Below the pieces are notes generated by a model. It was not told the origin of the DNA. It saw nothing but the letters and a program-made list of their open reading frames with translations, and ran no database searches. Positions 1-6,609 of a stretch of DNA of 21,037 bases are shown here, in pieces. This DNA comes from Syntrophobacterales bacterium (GTDB taxonomy: Bacteria; Desulfobacterota; Syntrophia; Syntrophales; UBA6807): assembly GCA_021159265.1 (NCBI GenBank), contig JAGGSD010000384.1, positions 1 through 21,037 on the forward strand, given 5' to 3'. The translations under genes and the position numbers were made by a program. Within the stretch, counting starts at the first letter, position 1; every line of letters begins with the position of its first letter.

Positions 1-297
1 GGCTCAAATTTTAATCCTCGAAATATCCAATATATTCCTGTGGTTAAAATCTTTGTCTTCCTTGAACTTGAACAAAATTGAACATTCTGCAAAGGTCTCT
101 GATAATAAAAGCTTTATCGGCACTGCCCATAATACTACGGCGGGAATGGGTGAAGACGGTAAAAATGGGGGGAAACACTGGCGACCTTTGTCTGAAAGTT
201 CGTTTTAAAAAACCATGGTTACAAAAAGTGAAGGATTTTCTCTCTGGTTTCCGATCTTCACCACATTGAAAAGATAAGCAGTATGTCAAATCTATCT
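1..297. other. No supported gene at window start
   Basis: This stretch lies downstream of the DUF35 gene and runs to the window edge. Both strands hold only short overlapping open frames (78-269 plus, 44-289 minus). They have no convincing ribosome binding site and no recognisable domain. I see no hairpin with a T-run that would serve as terminator for the minus-strand operon. It may contain eroded sequence, but I cannot identify a source. Confidence 0.5.
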
Positions 298-702
298 TTA
301 AGCAGGTTCAAACTTCGGCAGACTGAATTCCTCGGTAACATCATCCCACATTACCTTGACCGGCATGTCACAACTGACATCATCGGGGCTGCAGTTCACG
401 ATATTCGTGAGTAAATGCGGCCCCTCTTCAAGTTCCACAATGGCAACCGTATAGGGAAGGTCATCCTTAAATGCCGGTTGGTAAGCTATATGATAAACAA
501 CAAAAGAATAGACCTTGCCTCGACCGCTAGCAACTATCCACTGAACATCACGTGAATGACACTTCGGACAGATAATAGAGGGGGGCCAACGGATTAATCC
601 GCACTTGTTACATTTTTGAAACCGTAACTCATGTTCCCTGCACCCACTCCAGAATGGTTTGCTGTCAGCATTCAATTTCGGTAAAGGTTTATTGTATTCC
701 AT
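298..702 (-). CDS. DUF35 zinc-ribbon / OB-fold acyl-CoA-associated protein
   Basis: Predicted 134-residue partner subunit of a thiolase-like enzyme. Seen: an N-terminal rubredoxin-like zinc ribbon with Cys31, Cys34, Cys45 and Cys48 (two C-x2-C knuckles), then a beta-rich OB-fold (about residues 50-125) with the family-typical stretch around GKVYSFVVYH. This is the DUF35_N plus OB_aCoA_assoc architecture. Known for the family: such proteins form complexes with thiolases or aldolases acting on acyl-CoA, for example BbsA with BbsB in benzoylsuccinyl-CoA thiolysis and the DUF35 partner of Ltp2 in sterol side-chain cleavage. The ATG at 702 is preferred over the upstream in-frame ATG at 768, because GAGGAGGGGG stands just before it and the longer form would overlap the thiolase end. 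It starts 5 bases after the thiolase stop, so the two are surely co-transcribed. The substrate is unknown. Confidence 0.9.
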   Translation of the reverse strand: MEYNKPLPKLNADSKPFWSGCREHELRFQKCNKCGLIRWPPSIICPKCHSRDVQWIVASGRGKVYSFVVYHIAYQPAFKDDLPYTVAIVELEEGPHLLTNIVNCSPDDVSCDMPVKVMWDDVTEEFSLPKFEPA

Positions 703-707
703 TTGTC

Positions 708-1871
708 CTACCCCCTCCTCAATATGAAACTCGAATGGCAACGTGATACTCCGCCGCTGTCGCTGCATAGAATTATCTCGGGGGCTTTTGTATTTGTCTC
801 CGGCCCCAATTGTCTGTCACCACAACGTCCCATTAACTGCATGGCGGCTTCTGAAAGTGAGGTAAGCCCCATAAAATAGGCCTCTGAAAGCTGGCCGCCT
901 GAAGTGTTGAGAGGCATTCTTCCACCCGGCTCTATTGTACCCCCTTTTAACCAGTCTTCCCCTTCACCGGGCCCGAAGAATCCATAACTCTGCAAGTTAA
1001 TTTCAACTGTATATGTAAAACAGTCATATATCTCACAGGCATCAATATCATCTAAAGTGATTTCCGCCATACTGAGAGCCATTTCTCCTGATTTTTTCGC
1101 CCCCGTGGGACCTGCCAGGTGGGTCGAATAGTTAACAGCCGTCGCAGTATTGTGCTGCCCCATTCCCATAATAACAGCGGGCCTGTGTTTCAGATCACGG
1201 GCCCTTTCCTCAGTTGTTATCACAATTGCTCTTCCTCCATCAGTCATCAAACAATTATCATAAAGCCGGAAAGGCTCCACGAGCGGCCTTGAATTATAAT
1301 AATCCTCAAAGGTCATTTTCCGCTTGTACATCATTGCCCTGGGGTTAAGATTGGCCCATTTTCTTTCGCCAACGGCTATATGTTTCCACGTCTCCGGTCC
1401 CGTATGAAAGGTATGCATAGCCCGGCGCGCCGCCATCGCATAACCGGATGCAGCGCCGAACTGGCCAAAGACACCATCATCGCCTCCGAAGTCCATGAGC
1501 ATTTTCATCATACTGTCACTGGAAAAGGCATTATGACCATAAGAAATAACAACATAATTACAAAGACCCGCATCAAGCACGCCAACTGCGTGCTGAAGTT
1601 GACTCCGGGATCAGTTGGCATCCTGACTCAGATAAGACGGGGTTAGTCCCAGATATTGAGCAACCTCATAAGACGTCAGATCATTTTCATTTGACGCCGC
1701 GGGGAAATGACGATAACAAATCAGGCCATCAATATCTTCTTTTTCCAACCCCGCATCTTCAATGGCATTAGCACAGGCCTCAAGATGAAAGCTCAAAGCT
1801 GTTCTGTCCGGCACTTTACCCTGATCTGTGTAGCCGATGCCAGCTATGGCATATTTATCTTTTAAACTCAT
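708..1871 (-). CDS. Thiolase-like (SCP-x/Ltp type) enzyme, frame interrupted by one in-frame UGA
   Basis: The coding frame runs from ATG 1871 (preceded by GGAAGGGGG) to TAG at 708, 388 codons, with a single UGA at 1613-1611 as codon 87. No frameshift is needed: both halves lie in the same frame and together make one full-length thiolase fold. Family marks after the UGA include the NTSGGQLSEAY segment typical of Ltp/SCP-x-type thiolases, an SDSGGVSRCH segment, and a C-terminal ILRRG. Enzymes of this type cleave or condense acyl-CoA, and the adjacent DUF35 gene is their usual partner. The UGA falls within a few residues of the nucleophilic-cysteine position of classical thiolases. Compared with remembered relatives, about three residues seem missing around it (usually a GG-S loop). 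It could be a nonsense mutation or small deletion, a sequencing error, or selenocysteine. I think a damaged gene is the most likely reading, with the selenocysteine reading testable. Confidence 0.8.
1576..1613 (-). promoter_or_regulatory. UGA followed by SECIS-like hairpin (candidate)
   Basis: On the minus strand the in-frame UGA (1613-1611) is followed after 23 bases by a five-base loop AGTTG (1587-1583). A perfect 7-bp stem, AGCACGC paired with GCGTGCT (1594-1576), closes the loop. Bacterial SECIS elements lie just downstream of a Sec UGA, with the apical loop roughly 16-37 bases away and a G among the first two loop bases. This hairpin meets those rules, and its loop contains GU. There is no bulged U as in E. 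coli fdhF. A 7-bp hairpin can arise by chance, and no selenocysteine machinery lies in the window. Confidence 0.3.
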
Positions 1872-2018
1872 CGTATTACCCCCTTCCGTCTGATTCCATG
1901 CAATGTTTAATCATGCTCATAAACCATACAGGCAGTATGAAACTTAAAGCAATTTTTCAAAAATTGCCATAAGTATTAGATATTTCGCTCTGAAAATCAA
2001 GGAGTAAATAGCCAAAGC

Positions 2019-2038
2019 TGACAATTAATATTATGTCA
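2019..2038. promoter_or_regulatory. Possible operator, TGACA-N10-TGTCA
   Basis: An inverted repeat TGACA...TGTCA with an AT-rich 10-base centre lies 148 bases upstream of the thiolase start in the divergent intergenic region. Its size and symmetry would fit a dimeric repressor site. The evidence is the sequence symmetry alone, so confidence is low. Confidence 0.2.
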
Positions 2039-2108
2039 ACAATACCCTGTCATTTTGAAGGAATTTTAACGACTGAGAAATCTTAGATTTCTTCCTGCGG
2101 TCTCCGGT

Positions 2109-2124
2109 GTGAGACTTCGGCGTG
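2109..2124 (-). repeat. Copy of a 16-base repeat flanking the mutase gene
   Basis: The 16 bases here read GTGAGACTTCGGCGTG and are exactly the reverse complement of 4304-4319. Similarity extends beyond the core: GGTCTCCGG on one side and GAGCTCAGTCGAGCC on the other resemble the surroundings of the second copy. The pair encloses the acyl-CoA mutase gene in inverted orientation. The sequence resembles short REP-like intergenic repeats common in proteobacteria. Confidence 0.6.
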
Positions 2125-2270
2125 AGCTCAGTCGAGCCGTCGAAATAATATTTCTTGGTTAACGCAACACCGGATTAAATGATTCTTGCATTTCCACCCG
2201 GTATGGTTTAAAATTCGCAAATTGTTTATCGAGTTCTCCGTCATATCTGGTGTTTTACACATAATAAAAT

Positions 2271-2445
2271 TGATGGCTTCGTAAAAAGTCCAACTTCTGC
2301 GTTGTGCTGCATCTTTCGTCATTGCGGCGAACAGTAAGTACGCCTCATTCCTCAAGTGAGTTTACCCTGAGCCTGCTGAAGGACGCGCCTTGAATTTGAA
2401 ACTTTTTACTTTGCCATTTGATTTTGGCTTTTTACGAGTGCATCA
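2271..2445. repeat. 175-bp MITE-like element with imperfect terminal inverted repeats
   Basis: The left end (2271-2291) begins TGATGGCTTCGTAAAAAG. The right end (2426-2445), read on the other strand, begins TGATGCACTCGTAAAAAG, so the ends match at 15 of the first 18 bases. The interior has no gene. It carries a smaller inverted motif around CATTGCGGCG and CGCCTCATTC. The CGTAAAAAG end is shared with the palindrome at 5099-5151 and with the repeat at 20851, so these belong to one loosely related family. The element ends just before the mutase ribosome binding site (AAGGAG at 2451-2456) and may supply promoter or leader sequence. I could not see a clear target-site duplication. Confidence 0.65.
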
Positions 2446-2464
2446 AAATTAAGGAGTGTATGTA

Positions 2465-4207
2465 ATGGAAGATACAAAAAAAGATAACGACAGAATTGTT
2501 GATGCTGAGAAAGAGTGGAATGATAAGGTCGTTAAACCGGCATTAAAAAGGTTTAATTTAGAGGCGAATCCACAAAAATTTTACACGCCCAGGGATGTCA
2601 AGAATTTTGATTTCCTCGAAAAAGTTGGATTTCCCGGTTCTTACCCATATACAGCGGGTTCGTATGCATTTTTGCCTCTACAGGCGGGTCAGAAAGGAGG
2701 AGGACATATTCCTTCAGGACCCGGGATGAAAAGAGCAGGCCGCTATTCCGGATTTGGAACATCTGAGGATTATAGAGACTACCATAAACAAATGCAGGCG
2801 ATGGGCGCAAAGGGAGGACCAAATATAGCTTTTGATCTGCCTACTCAGTGTGGCTATGATTCAGATTCAGATCAGGCCTCAGGTGAGGTGGGAAAAGTAG
2901 GTGTCTGTGTGGATACTCTGAGAGATTTTGAAACCATCTATGAAGCTTTTACCGGAGAGAACGATATAGACAGGATAGCCTCAAATTTTACCATTAACGC
3001 ACCGGCAAATATTATCATAGCCATGTATGTAGCTCTTGCTGAAAAAAGAGGAATCCCAATGGAAAAACTTCGTGCCACTCCACAGAACGATATTCTGAAA
3101 GAGTATATCGGGAGAGGCACCTATATATTTCCGCCTGAGCATTCCATGAGAATGGTAAGGGATAGTATTGTGTTCTTTACAAAGTATTTGCCTCACGTAA
3201 ATATTAACAGTATTGGGGGATATCATATGCGAGAGGCTGGCTGTACACGTAATCAGGACCTTGCCTTCAGCATGGCAAATGCCGCTGCATATTTCCAGCT
3301 TGGTATCGATGCGGGGTTGGATATAGATTCTTTTGCGCCAAAATTTACCTTCAATTCATTCGGAGGCAGCATGGAATTCTATGATGAAGTGGCATTTCAG
3401 AGAGCTGCACGTCGCATGTGGGCAAAGTTGTTGAAAAATCGTTTTGGGGCAAAAAATCCCCGCAGCATGCTTATCCGATTACCCATGGGTGCGAATATGG
3501 GTTTTTCAAATACAACGATTCAGCGTCCATTAAACAACCTTACCAGATCTGTTGTCGGGGCTATGGCAGCGGCAATGTCCGGATCAGCGCCCAATGCTCA
3601 ACCTCCCTTCGATGAAGCCCTGGGACTTGGCTGGAGTATGGAGGCCATCCAATTATCAGAGGATGCGGGCAGGATCCTTCAGCTTGAGGCCAAATTGTGC
3701 GATGTCGCAGATCCATTTGCCGGTTCATACTTTATGGAGGCTTTGACAGACGAGATAGAAGAAGCCGCATGGGAAGGACTCAACAAGATTGACAGCCTGG
3801 GGGGAGCGGCGGCGGCTATTGAATACATGCGCGGAGAAGTGGCAAAAAGCGCGTATGAACGCCAGCAGAGGATTGAAGCTGGAGAAGATCTTATTATCGG
3901 AGTAAATTGCTATACGGGAGACAATGAAATAGAGGTAAGTGTCAACCGGTCTGTAGAACATCCCTATGACGCAACTAAAAGAGAAATGGCAGAACAACAC
4001 CAGCTCGCCAGATTGGCAGAAGTAAAAAGAACAAGAAACAGCAAGGATGTAACAAGGCATTTAGGCGAGTTGGAATCGGCGGCAAAAAATGAGGAGACTA
4101 ATCTACTACCCATTATCATTGAGTGTGTCAAGTCCTATGCTACTATCCAGGAAATATGCGATGTCCTGAGAAATATATTCGGAGAGTATAAGGCATCATC
4201 TATATAA
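2465..4207 (+). CDS. Acyl-CoA mutase large subunit (methylmalonyl-CoA mutase family, divergent)
   Basis: 580-residue protein of the adenosylcobalamin-dependent methylmalonyl-CoA mutase superfamily, TIM-barrel subunit only. Recognised segments are PYTAGSYA (61-68), AFDLPTQCGYDSD (122-134), PQNDILKEY (206-214), GGYHMREAG (251-259, catalytic His254), TIQRPLNN (351-358) and ADPFAGSYFMEALTD (415-429). The C-terminal B12-binding domain (DxHxxG) is absent, as in two-subunit mutases. No small subunit lies in the window. Differences from true methylmalonyl-CoA mutases are clear: PYTRG is PYTAG, about 11 extra residues (KGGGHIPSGPG region) follow the Tyr89-equivalent loop, and the His-containing HTQSLHTNS loop reads GSAPNAQPP. 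These positions line the substrate pocket, so another substrate is likely. ATG 2465 is chosen over GTG 2456 because AAGGAG stands 8 bases before it. The divergent neighbours are thiolase and DUF35. The reaction is a carbon-skeleton rearrangement of an unknown acyl-CoA. Confidence 0.9.
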   Translation: MEDTKKDNDRIVDAEKEWNDKVVKPALKRFNLEANPQKFYTPRDVKNFDFLEKVGFPGSYPYTAGSYAFLPLQAGQKGGGHIPSGPGMKRAGRYSGFGTSEDYRDYHKQMQAMGAKGGPNIAFDLPTQCGYDSDSDQASGEVGKVGVCVDTLRDFETIYEAFTGENDIDRIASNFTINAPANIIIAMYVALAEKRGIPMEKLRATPQNDILKEYIGRGTYIFPPEHSMRMVRDSIVFFTKYLPHVNINSIGGYHMREAGCTRNQDLAFSMANAAAYFQLGIDAGLDIDSFAPKFTFNSFGGSMEFYDEVAFQRAARRMWAKLLKNRFGAKNPRSMLIRLPMGANMGFSNTTIQRPLNNLTRSVVGAMAAAMSGSAPNAQPPFDEALGLGWSMEAIQLSEDAGRILQLEAKLCDVADPFAGSYFMEALTDEIEEAAWEGLNKIDSLGGAAAAIEYMRGEVAKSAYERQQRIEAGEDLIIGVNCYTGDNEIEVSVNRSVEHPYDATKREMAEQHQLARLAEVKRTRNSKDVTRHLGELESAAKNEETNLLPIIIECVKSYATIQEICDVLRNIFGEYKASSI

Positions 4208-4372
4208 ACGATAAGCAAAATAACTTGTAAATACTCAGGTTCAAAGACACGGTTCGACTAAGCTCGTCGCAGGCTAGCCGAAGGCTGGGCGTTCGGCCGA
4301 GTTCACGCCGAAGTCTCACCGAAGACAGAGGTACAAAGTTTATCTGGTGTGTTATCTACAACGCAGATTTCT
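4208..4372. repeat. Convergent intergenic region holding the second copy of the flanking repeat
   Basis: This gap between the ends of the mutase (plus) and M50 protease (minus) genes contains GGTTCGACTAAGCTCGTCGC and, at 4304-4319, CACGCCGAAGTCTCAC. The latter is the exact reverse complement of 2109-2124. GC-rich partial inverted repeats such as GGCTAGCC and GTTCGGCCGA lie between them. It may act as a bidirectional transcript end, although there is no T-run typical of an intrinsic terminator. Confidence 0.5.
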
Positions 4373-4999
4373 CTATATGAAAAACAGAATGCCAATGATT
4401 GACAGTATGATCCAGCGAAAAAAATCGATGAGGGGGGTAAGAACACCGAAGGAGAGTAATCCGATTATGATAAAAAACCCGTATGGCTCAAGTCGTGAAA
4501 GTGAGTATTGAAGACGAGTGGATAAAAAGCCCATAAGAATTTTAGAGCCGTCAAGGGGTGGAATCGGAATCAGATTGAACGCTGCCAGAATGATATTAAT
4601 CTGGGCCATATAATAAAGCATTGTAGCGGCGATACTATGTGATGACAACGACAGAAATCGAAGCAGGAAGATAGCAATAAAGGCGAGTATTATGTTGACG
4701 ACAATACCTGCCGAAGAAACAAATACCAGCCCTTTCCGGCTTTCACGCAGATTGGCAAAATTTACGGGAACCGGCCGCGCCCATCCGAACCCGAATACAA
4801 ACAGCATTAGCGTTCCCAGCGGGTCAAGGTGCTTCAGCGGATTGAGACTCAATCTGCCCATCATTTTGGCAGTAGGGTCCCCCATTTTACAGGCAACCCA
4901 CCCATGTGCCAGCTCATGTAAAATAACTGAGTATAGAAGCGGTACAGCCAATAAAACAAAGGTCAGTGGGTCCTTAATTAAAAGATTGATCAACCCCAT
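4373..4999 (-). CDS. Site-2 protease family (M50) membrane metalloprotease
   Basis: 208-residue polytopic membrane protein of the short M50 type. The zinc site HELAH (28-32) lies in the first hydrophobic segment, followed by GHW-like context and the conserved RLSLNPLKHLDPLGT stretch. The second metal-site motif NLIPIPPLDG (142-151, Asp150) supplies the third ligand. About five to six hydrophobic segments are visible, and there is no PDZ or CBS domain. The family cleaves substrates within the membrane, often in stress or sporulation signalling, but this compact form has no assigned substrate in most bacteria. The ATG at 4999 has only a weak ribosome binding site (GGTG). The gene is convergent with the mutase and appears to be a single-gene unit; nothing nearby suggests its target. 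Confidence 0.92.
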   Translation of the reverse strand: MGLINLLIKDPLTFVLLAVPLLYSVILHELAHGWVACKMGDPTAKMMGRLSLNPLKHLDPLGTLMLFVFGFGWARPVPVNFANLRESRKGLVFVSSAGIVVNIILAFIAIFLLRFLSLSSHSIAATMLYYMAQINIILAAFNLIPIPPLDGSKILMGFLSTRLQYSLSRLEPYGFFIIIGLLSFGVLTPLIDFFRWIILSIIGILFFI

Positions 5000-5449
5000 G
5001 TATTTACACCATTCATTATGTATATTACCTCAGCGATTGCGCACAATATAAAAATATTGAAACAAAACAAATCATATCAGGAATTAAGTTTTAATGCACT
5101 CGTAAAAAGCTCCGCTATGCCGTAAAACGGCATAGCGGAGCTTTTTACGAGATTGCCAAGTTTTAGATCATTGTGAGAAGCAAAATAACATGCCAATCTG
5201 ATTTATTTTTTGTGAAAGAGACATGAATTCTTACAAATTCCGGGGAAATTCCAAAGACATCCTTGATTTTGTCCCCCGATTTGGACTAGAGCGTATATTT
5301 CTTTAAAAGAAAAGGACTTGAGTATCTCTCTCTCAAATGTTATATGATAACAAACGGTGTTAAAAACAACTACTTAATACGCTTTTCTCTTCAGGAATCT
5401 ATAGAATTTCTGAAGGGGTTAACATAACGGATAAAAAAGGAGATCTATT
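5000..5449. other. 450-bp intergenic region with a long perfect palindrome
   Basis: This lies between the divergent M50 gene and the 147-residue hypothetical gene. The main content is the palindrome at 5099-5151. The rest is AT-rich, with no supported open frame. Promoters for both genes must lie here, but I cannot place a -35/-10 pair with good spacing. Confidence 0.5.
5099..5151. repeat. Perfect 24-bp inverted repeat with 5-base loop (REP/MITE-like)
   Basis: The left arm 5099-5122 (starting CTCGTAAAAAGCTCCGCTAT) and the right arm 5128-5151 are exact reverse complements around the loop TAAAA. Flanking bases (TGCA on the left, ATTGCC on the right) do not extend the match. There is no T-run after the stem, so a terminator is unlikely. 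The left half matches 20851-20891 at most positions, with only the loop and a few bases differing, which marks it as a dispersed repeat. Confidence 0.85.
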
Positions 5450-5893
5450 ATGAAAGAATTTGCAGACAAACTGGTGGAATGTGTTGAAAAGCACCCCGAA
5501 GAAATTTCTAAACGATTTTGCAAAGCCGTGAGAACAAATCCCCGGACACCATCATACCATTCTATGTCACCGGATGCCTGTTTTCTACATGCTATGGACT
5601 TCTACAAGAATCTAGAACGAATCTATTTTAGCGAACCCCTCAGAGAAGCGTGTGATTCCTTCTTTGACCAATACGCTGGAGAAAGACATAAGGAAGGAAT
5701 CCCATTATCTGAAGCTGCATACGCCATTTGTATGATGAGAAGGCACATATGGCTTTATGCCGATTCCCAGGCGCTCTTTATTACACCCATTGATTATCAC
5801 CGGGCAATAGCAACCATTAATAAAACAATCCTCATCTTCGACCACGGCTTGCATTGCATGATTCAAAAATATGTCGAATTGAGCAAAAAATAA
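5450..5893 (+). CDS. Hypothetical small helical protein
   Basis: 147 residues, no signal peptide or membrane segment, predicted mostly alpha-helical. ATG 5450 is well supported by AAAAGGAG 7 bases upstream. I do not recognise the family with confidence. The overall pattern is an early helix with a PEEISKRFCKAVR segment, then a GIPLSEAAYAICMMRRHIW segment, and a final amphipathic helix. It recalls the RsbRD_N-type all-helical sensor domain (helices around an 'IPL-E' turn followed by an Arg-rich helix), but this is a guess from pattern, not a match. Three His and several Cys residues (Cys11, Cys24, Cys44, Cys68) are not arranged in an obvious metal site. The gene stands alone between two repeat-rich gaps. 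Confidence 0.75.
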   Translation: MKEFADKLVECVEKHPEEISKRFCKAVRTNPRTPSYHSMSPDACFLHAMDFYKNLERIYFSEPLREACDSFFDQYAGERHKEGIPLSEAAYAICMMRRHIWLYADSQALFITPIDYHRAIATINKTILIFDHGLHCMIQKYVELSKK

Positions 5894-6609
5894 CCTGAAA
5901 GTTTTTGTCATGCCTGCAGGAATTCCAACAGAGGGATAAAAGGGGTCAAGTCTCCGTTTGACTTATCTCGTTGGTTACCAATAACATTCTGTAACCGTTC
6001 ATGGGTTCAAGGTTCCATTCTTGTTCCCGAACTGCATTTGGGATGCGTATTTACGAGACAAGCGTCAGCTTCGTCAGGCCTGAAACAAAATCTGGAGCCA
6101 AATCGGCAATTATTTGCGAAAATGAGCATTTTTGACGAGGACTTCAGGTTTTTAATGCTGCCTTTGTTCTTAACCCTTAACGCTGAACCATGAACCTGTG
6201 AACGGTTACAACATTCTTTAAGTATTCATATGAAGTAAGCTCTATCAACTCCAATAACAAACGAACATGGAAACGAGATAAATCGGGTCCATAAATTGCG
6301 TACAGGAACTCAATATCATAATTCCATGGTCAATCTTCAAAATTCAGATATCTGTTTAAAATTTCAGCCGTTGCTGCCAAAACAGAAAGTGTAAACAGAT
6401 TGCCTTTATCCATAGCTTCCAAATAATCCTGCTTGTGAATATTCTTCGGGAATATTGGTACTTGCCAGGCTGAGACTCCTGGAAAGGCAGAGAGAAGACC
6501 ACTTTTCTGTTCAGCCGAGGGGTAATAATGTCACGCAAATAAGAGCAGGTCGTGATATGATCAAAAAAGTGGCCCAAGATACTGTTTTATACATGGAAGG
6601 ATGACGTAC
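5894..6609. other. 716-bp intergenic region: MITE and helicase leader
   Basis: The first part holds the MITE-like element at 5991-6209. The remainder (6218-6609) precedes the DEAD-box gene and has no supported open frame. It does contain small hairpins, including AATATTC-TTCGG-GAATATT near 6440 and CCAGG-CTGAGACT-CCTGG near 6468. These could belong to a structured 5' leader, as is common for RNA helicase genes, but I cannot assign them to a known riboswitch or cold-shock element. Confidence 0.45.
5991..6209. mobile_element. 219-bp MITE-like element with 8-bp target-site duplication
   Basis: The ends are imperfect inverted repeats of 25 bases, 22 of them matching. Both start GTAACCGTTCA, then TGGGTTCAAGGTTC on the left versus CAGGTTCATGGTTC on the right (read inward). 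Immediately outside, AACATTCT occurs at 5983-5990 and again at 6210-6217, a direct 8-bp duplication as left by a DDE-type transposase. No transposase is encoded, and the interior has no long open frame. It is a non-autonomous element; its terminal bases differ from those of the IS256-type remnant at 8567, so the helper transposase is not in the window. Confidence 0.85.

Larger units (their letters stand above)
1872..2455. other. 584-bp divergent intergenic region with repeats
   Basis: This region separates the minus-strand thiolase operon from the plus-strand mutase gene and must hold both promoters, though I cannot place them firmly. It contains a TGACA-N10-TGTCA inverted repeat at 2019-2038 that could be an operator. 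It also has a 16-base repeat at 2109-2124 that recurs inverted behind the mutase gene, and a MITE-like element at 2271-2445 ending 19 bases before the mutase ATG. No coding sequence is supported; the minus frame at 2128-2355 lies largely over repeats. Confidence 0.6.

Noticed and set aside
708..1871. Frameshift in the thiolase gene
   Set aside because: Checking codon by codon shows both halves in the same frame with one UGA between them, so it is a stop codon and not a shift.
2128..2355. 75-residue minus-strand open frame in the divergent intergenic region
   Set aside because: It overlaps the MITE-like repeat and the REP-like repeat, with no domain or ribosome binding site.
5099..5151. Intrinsic terminator
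   Set aside because: No T-run follows the stem on either strand, and neither neighbouring gene ends here. The copy near 20851 supports a dispersed repeat.
6356..6577. 73-residue minus-strand open frame upstream of the DEAD-box gene
   Set aside because: No ribosome binding site, no recognisable sequence, and it ends amid the likely helicase leader.
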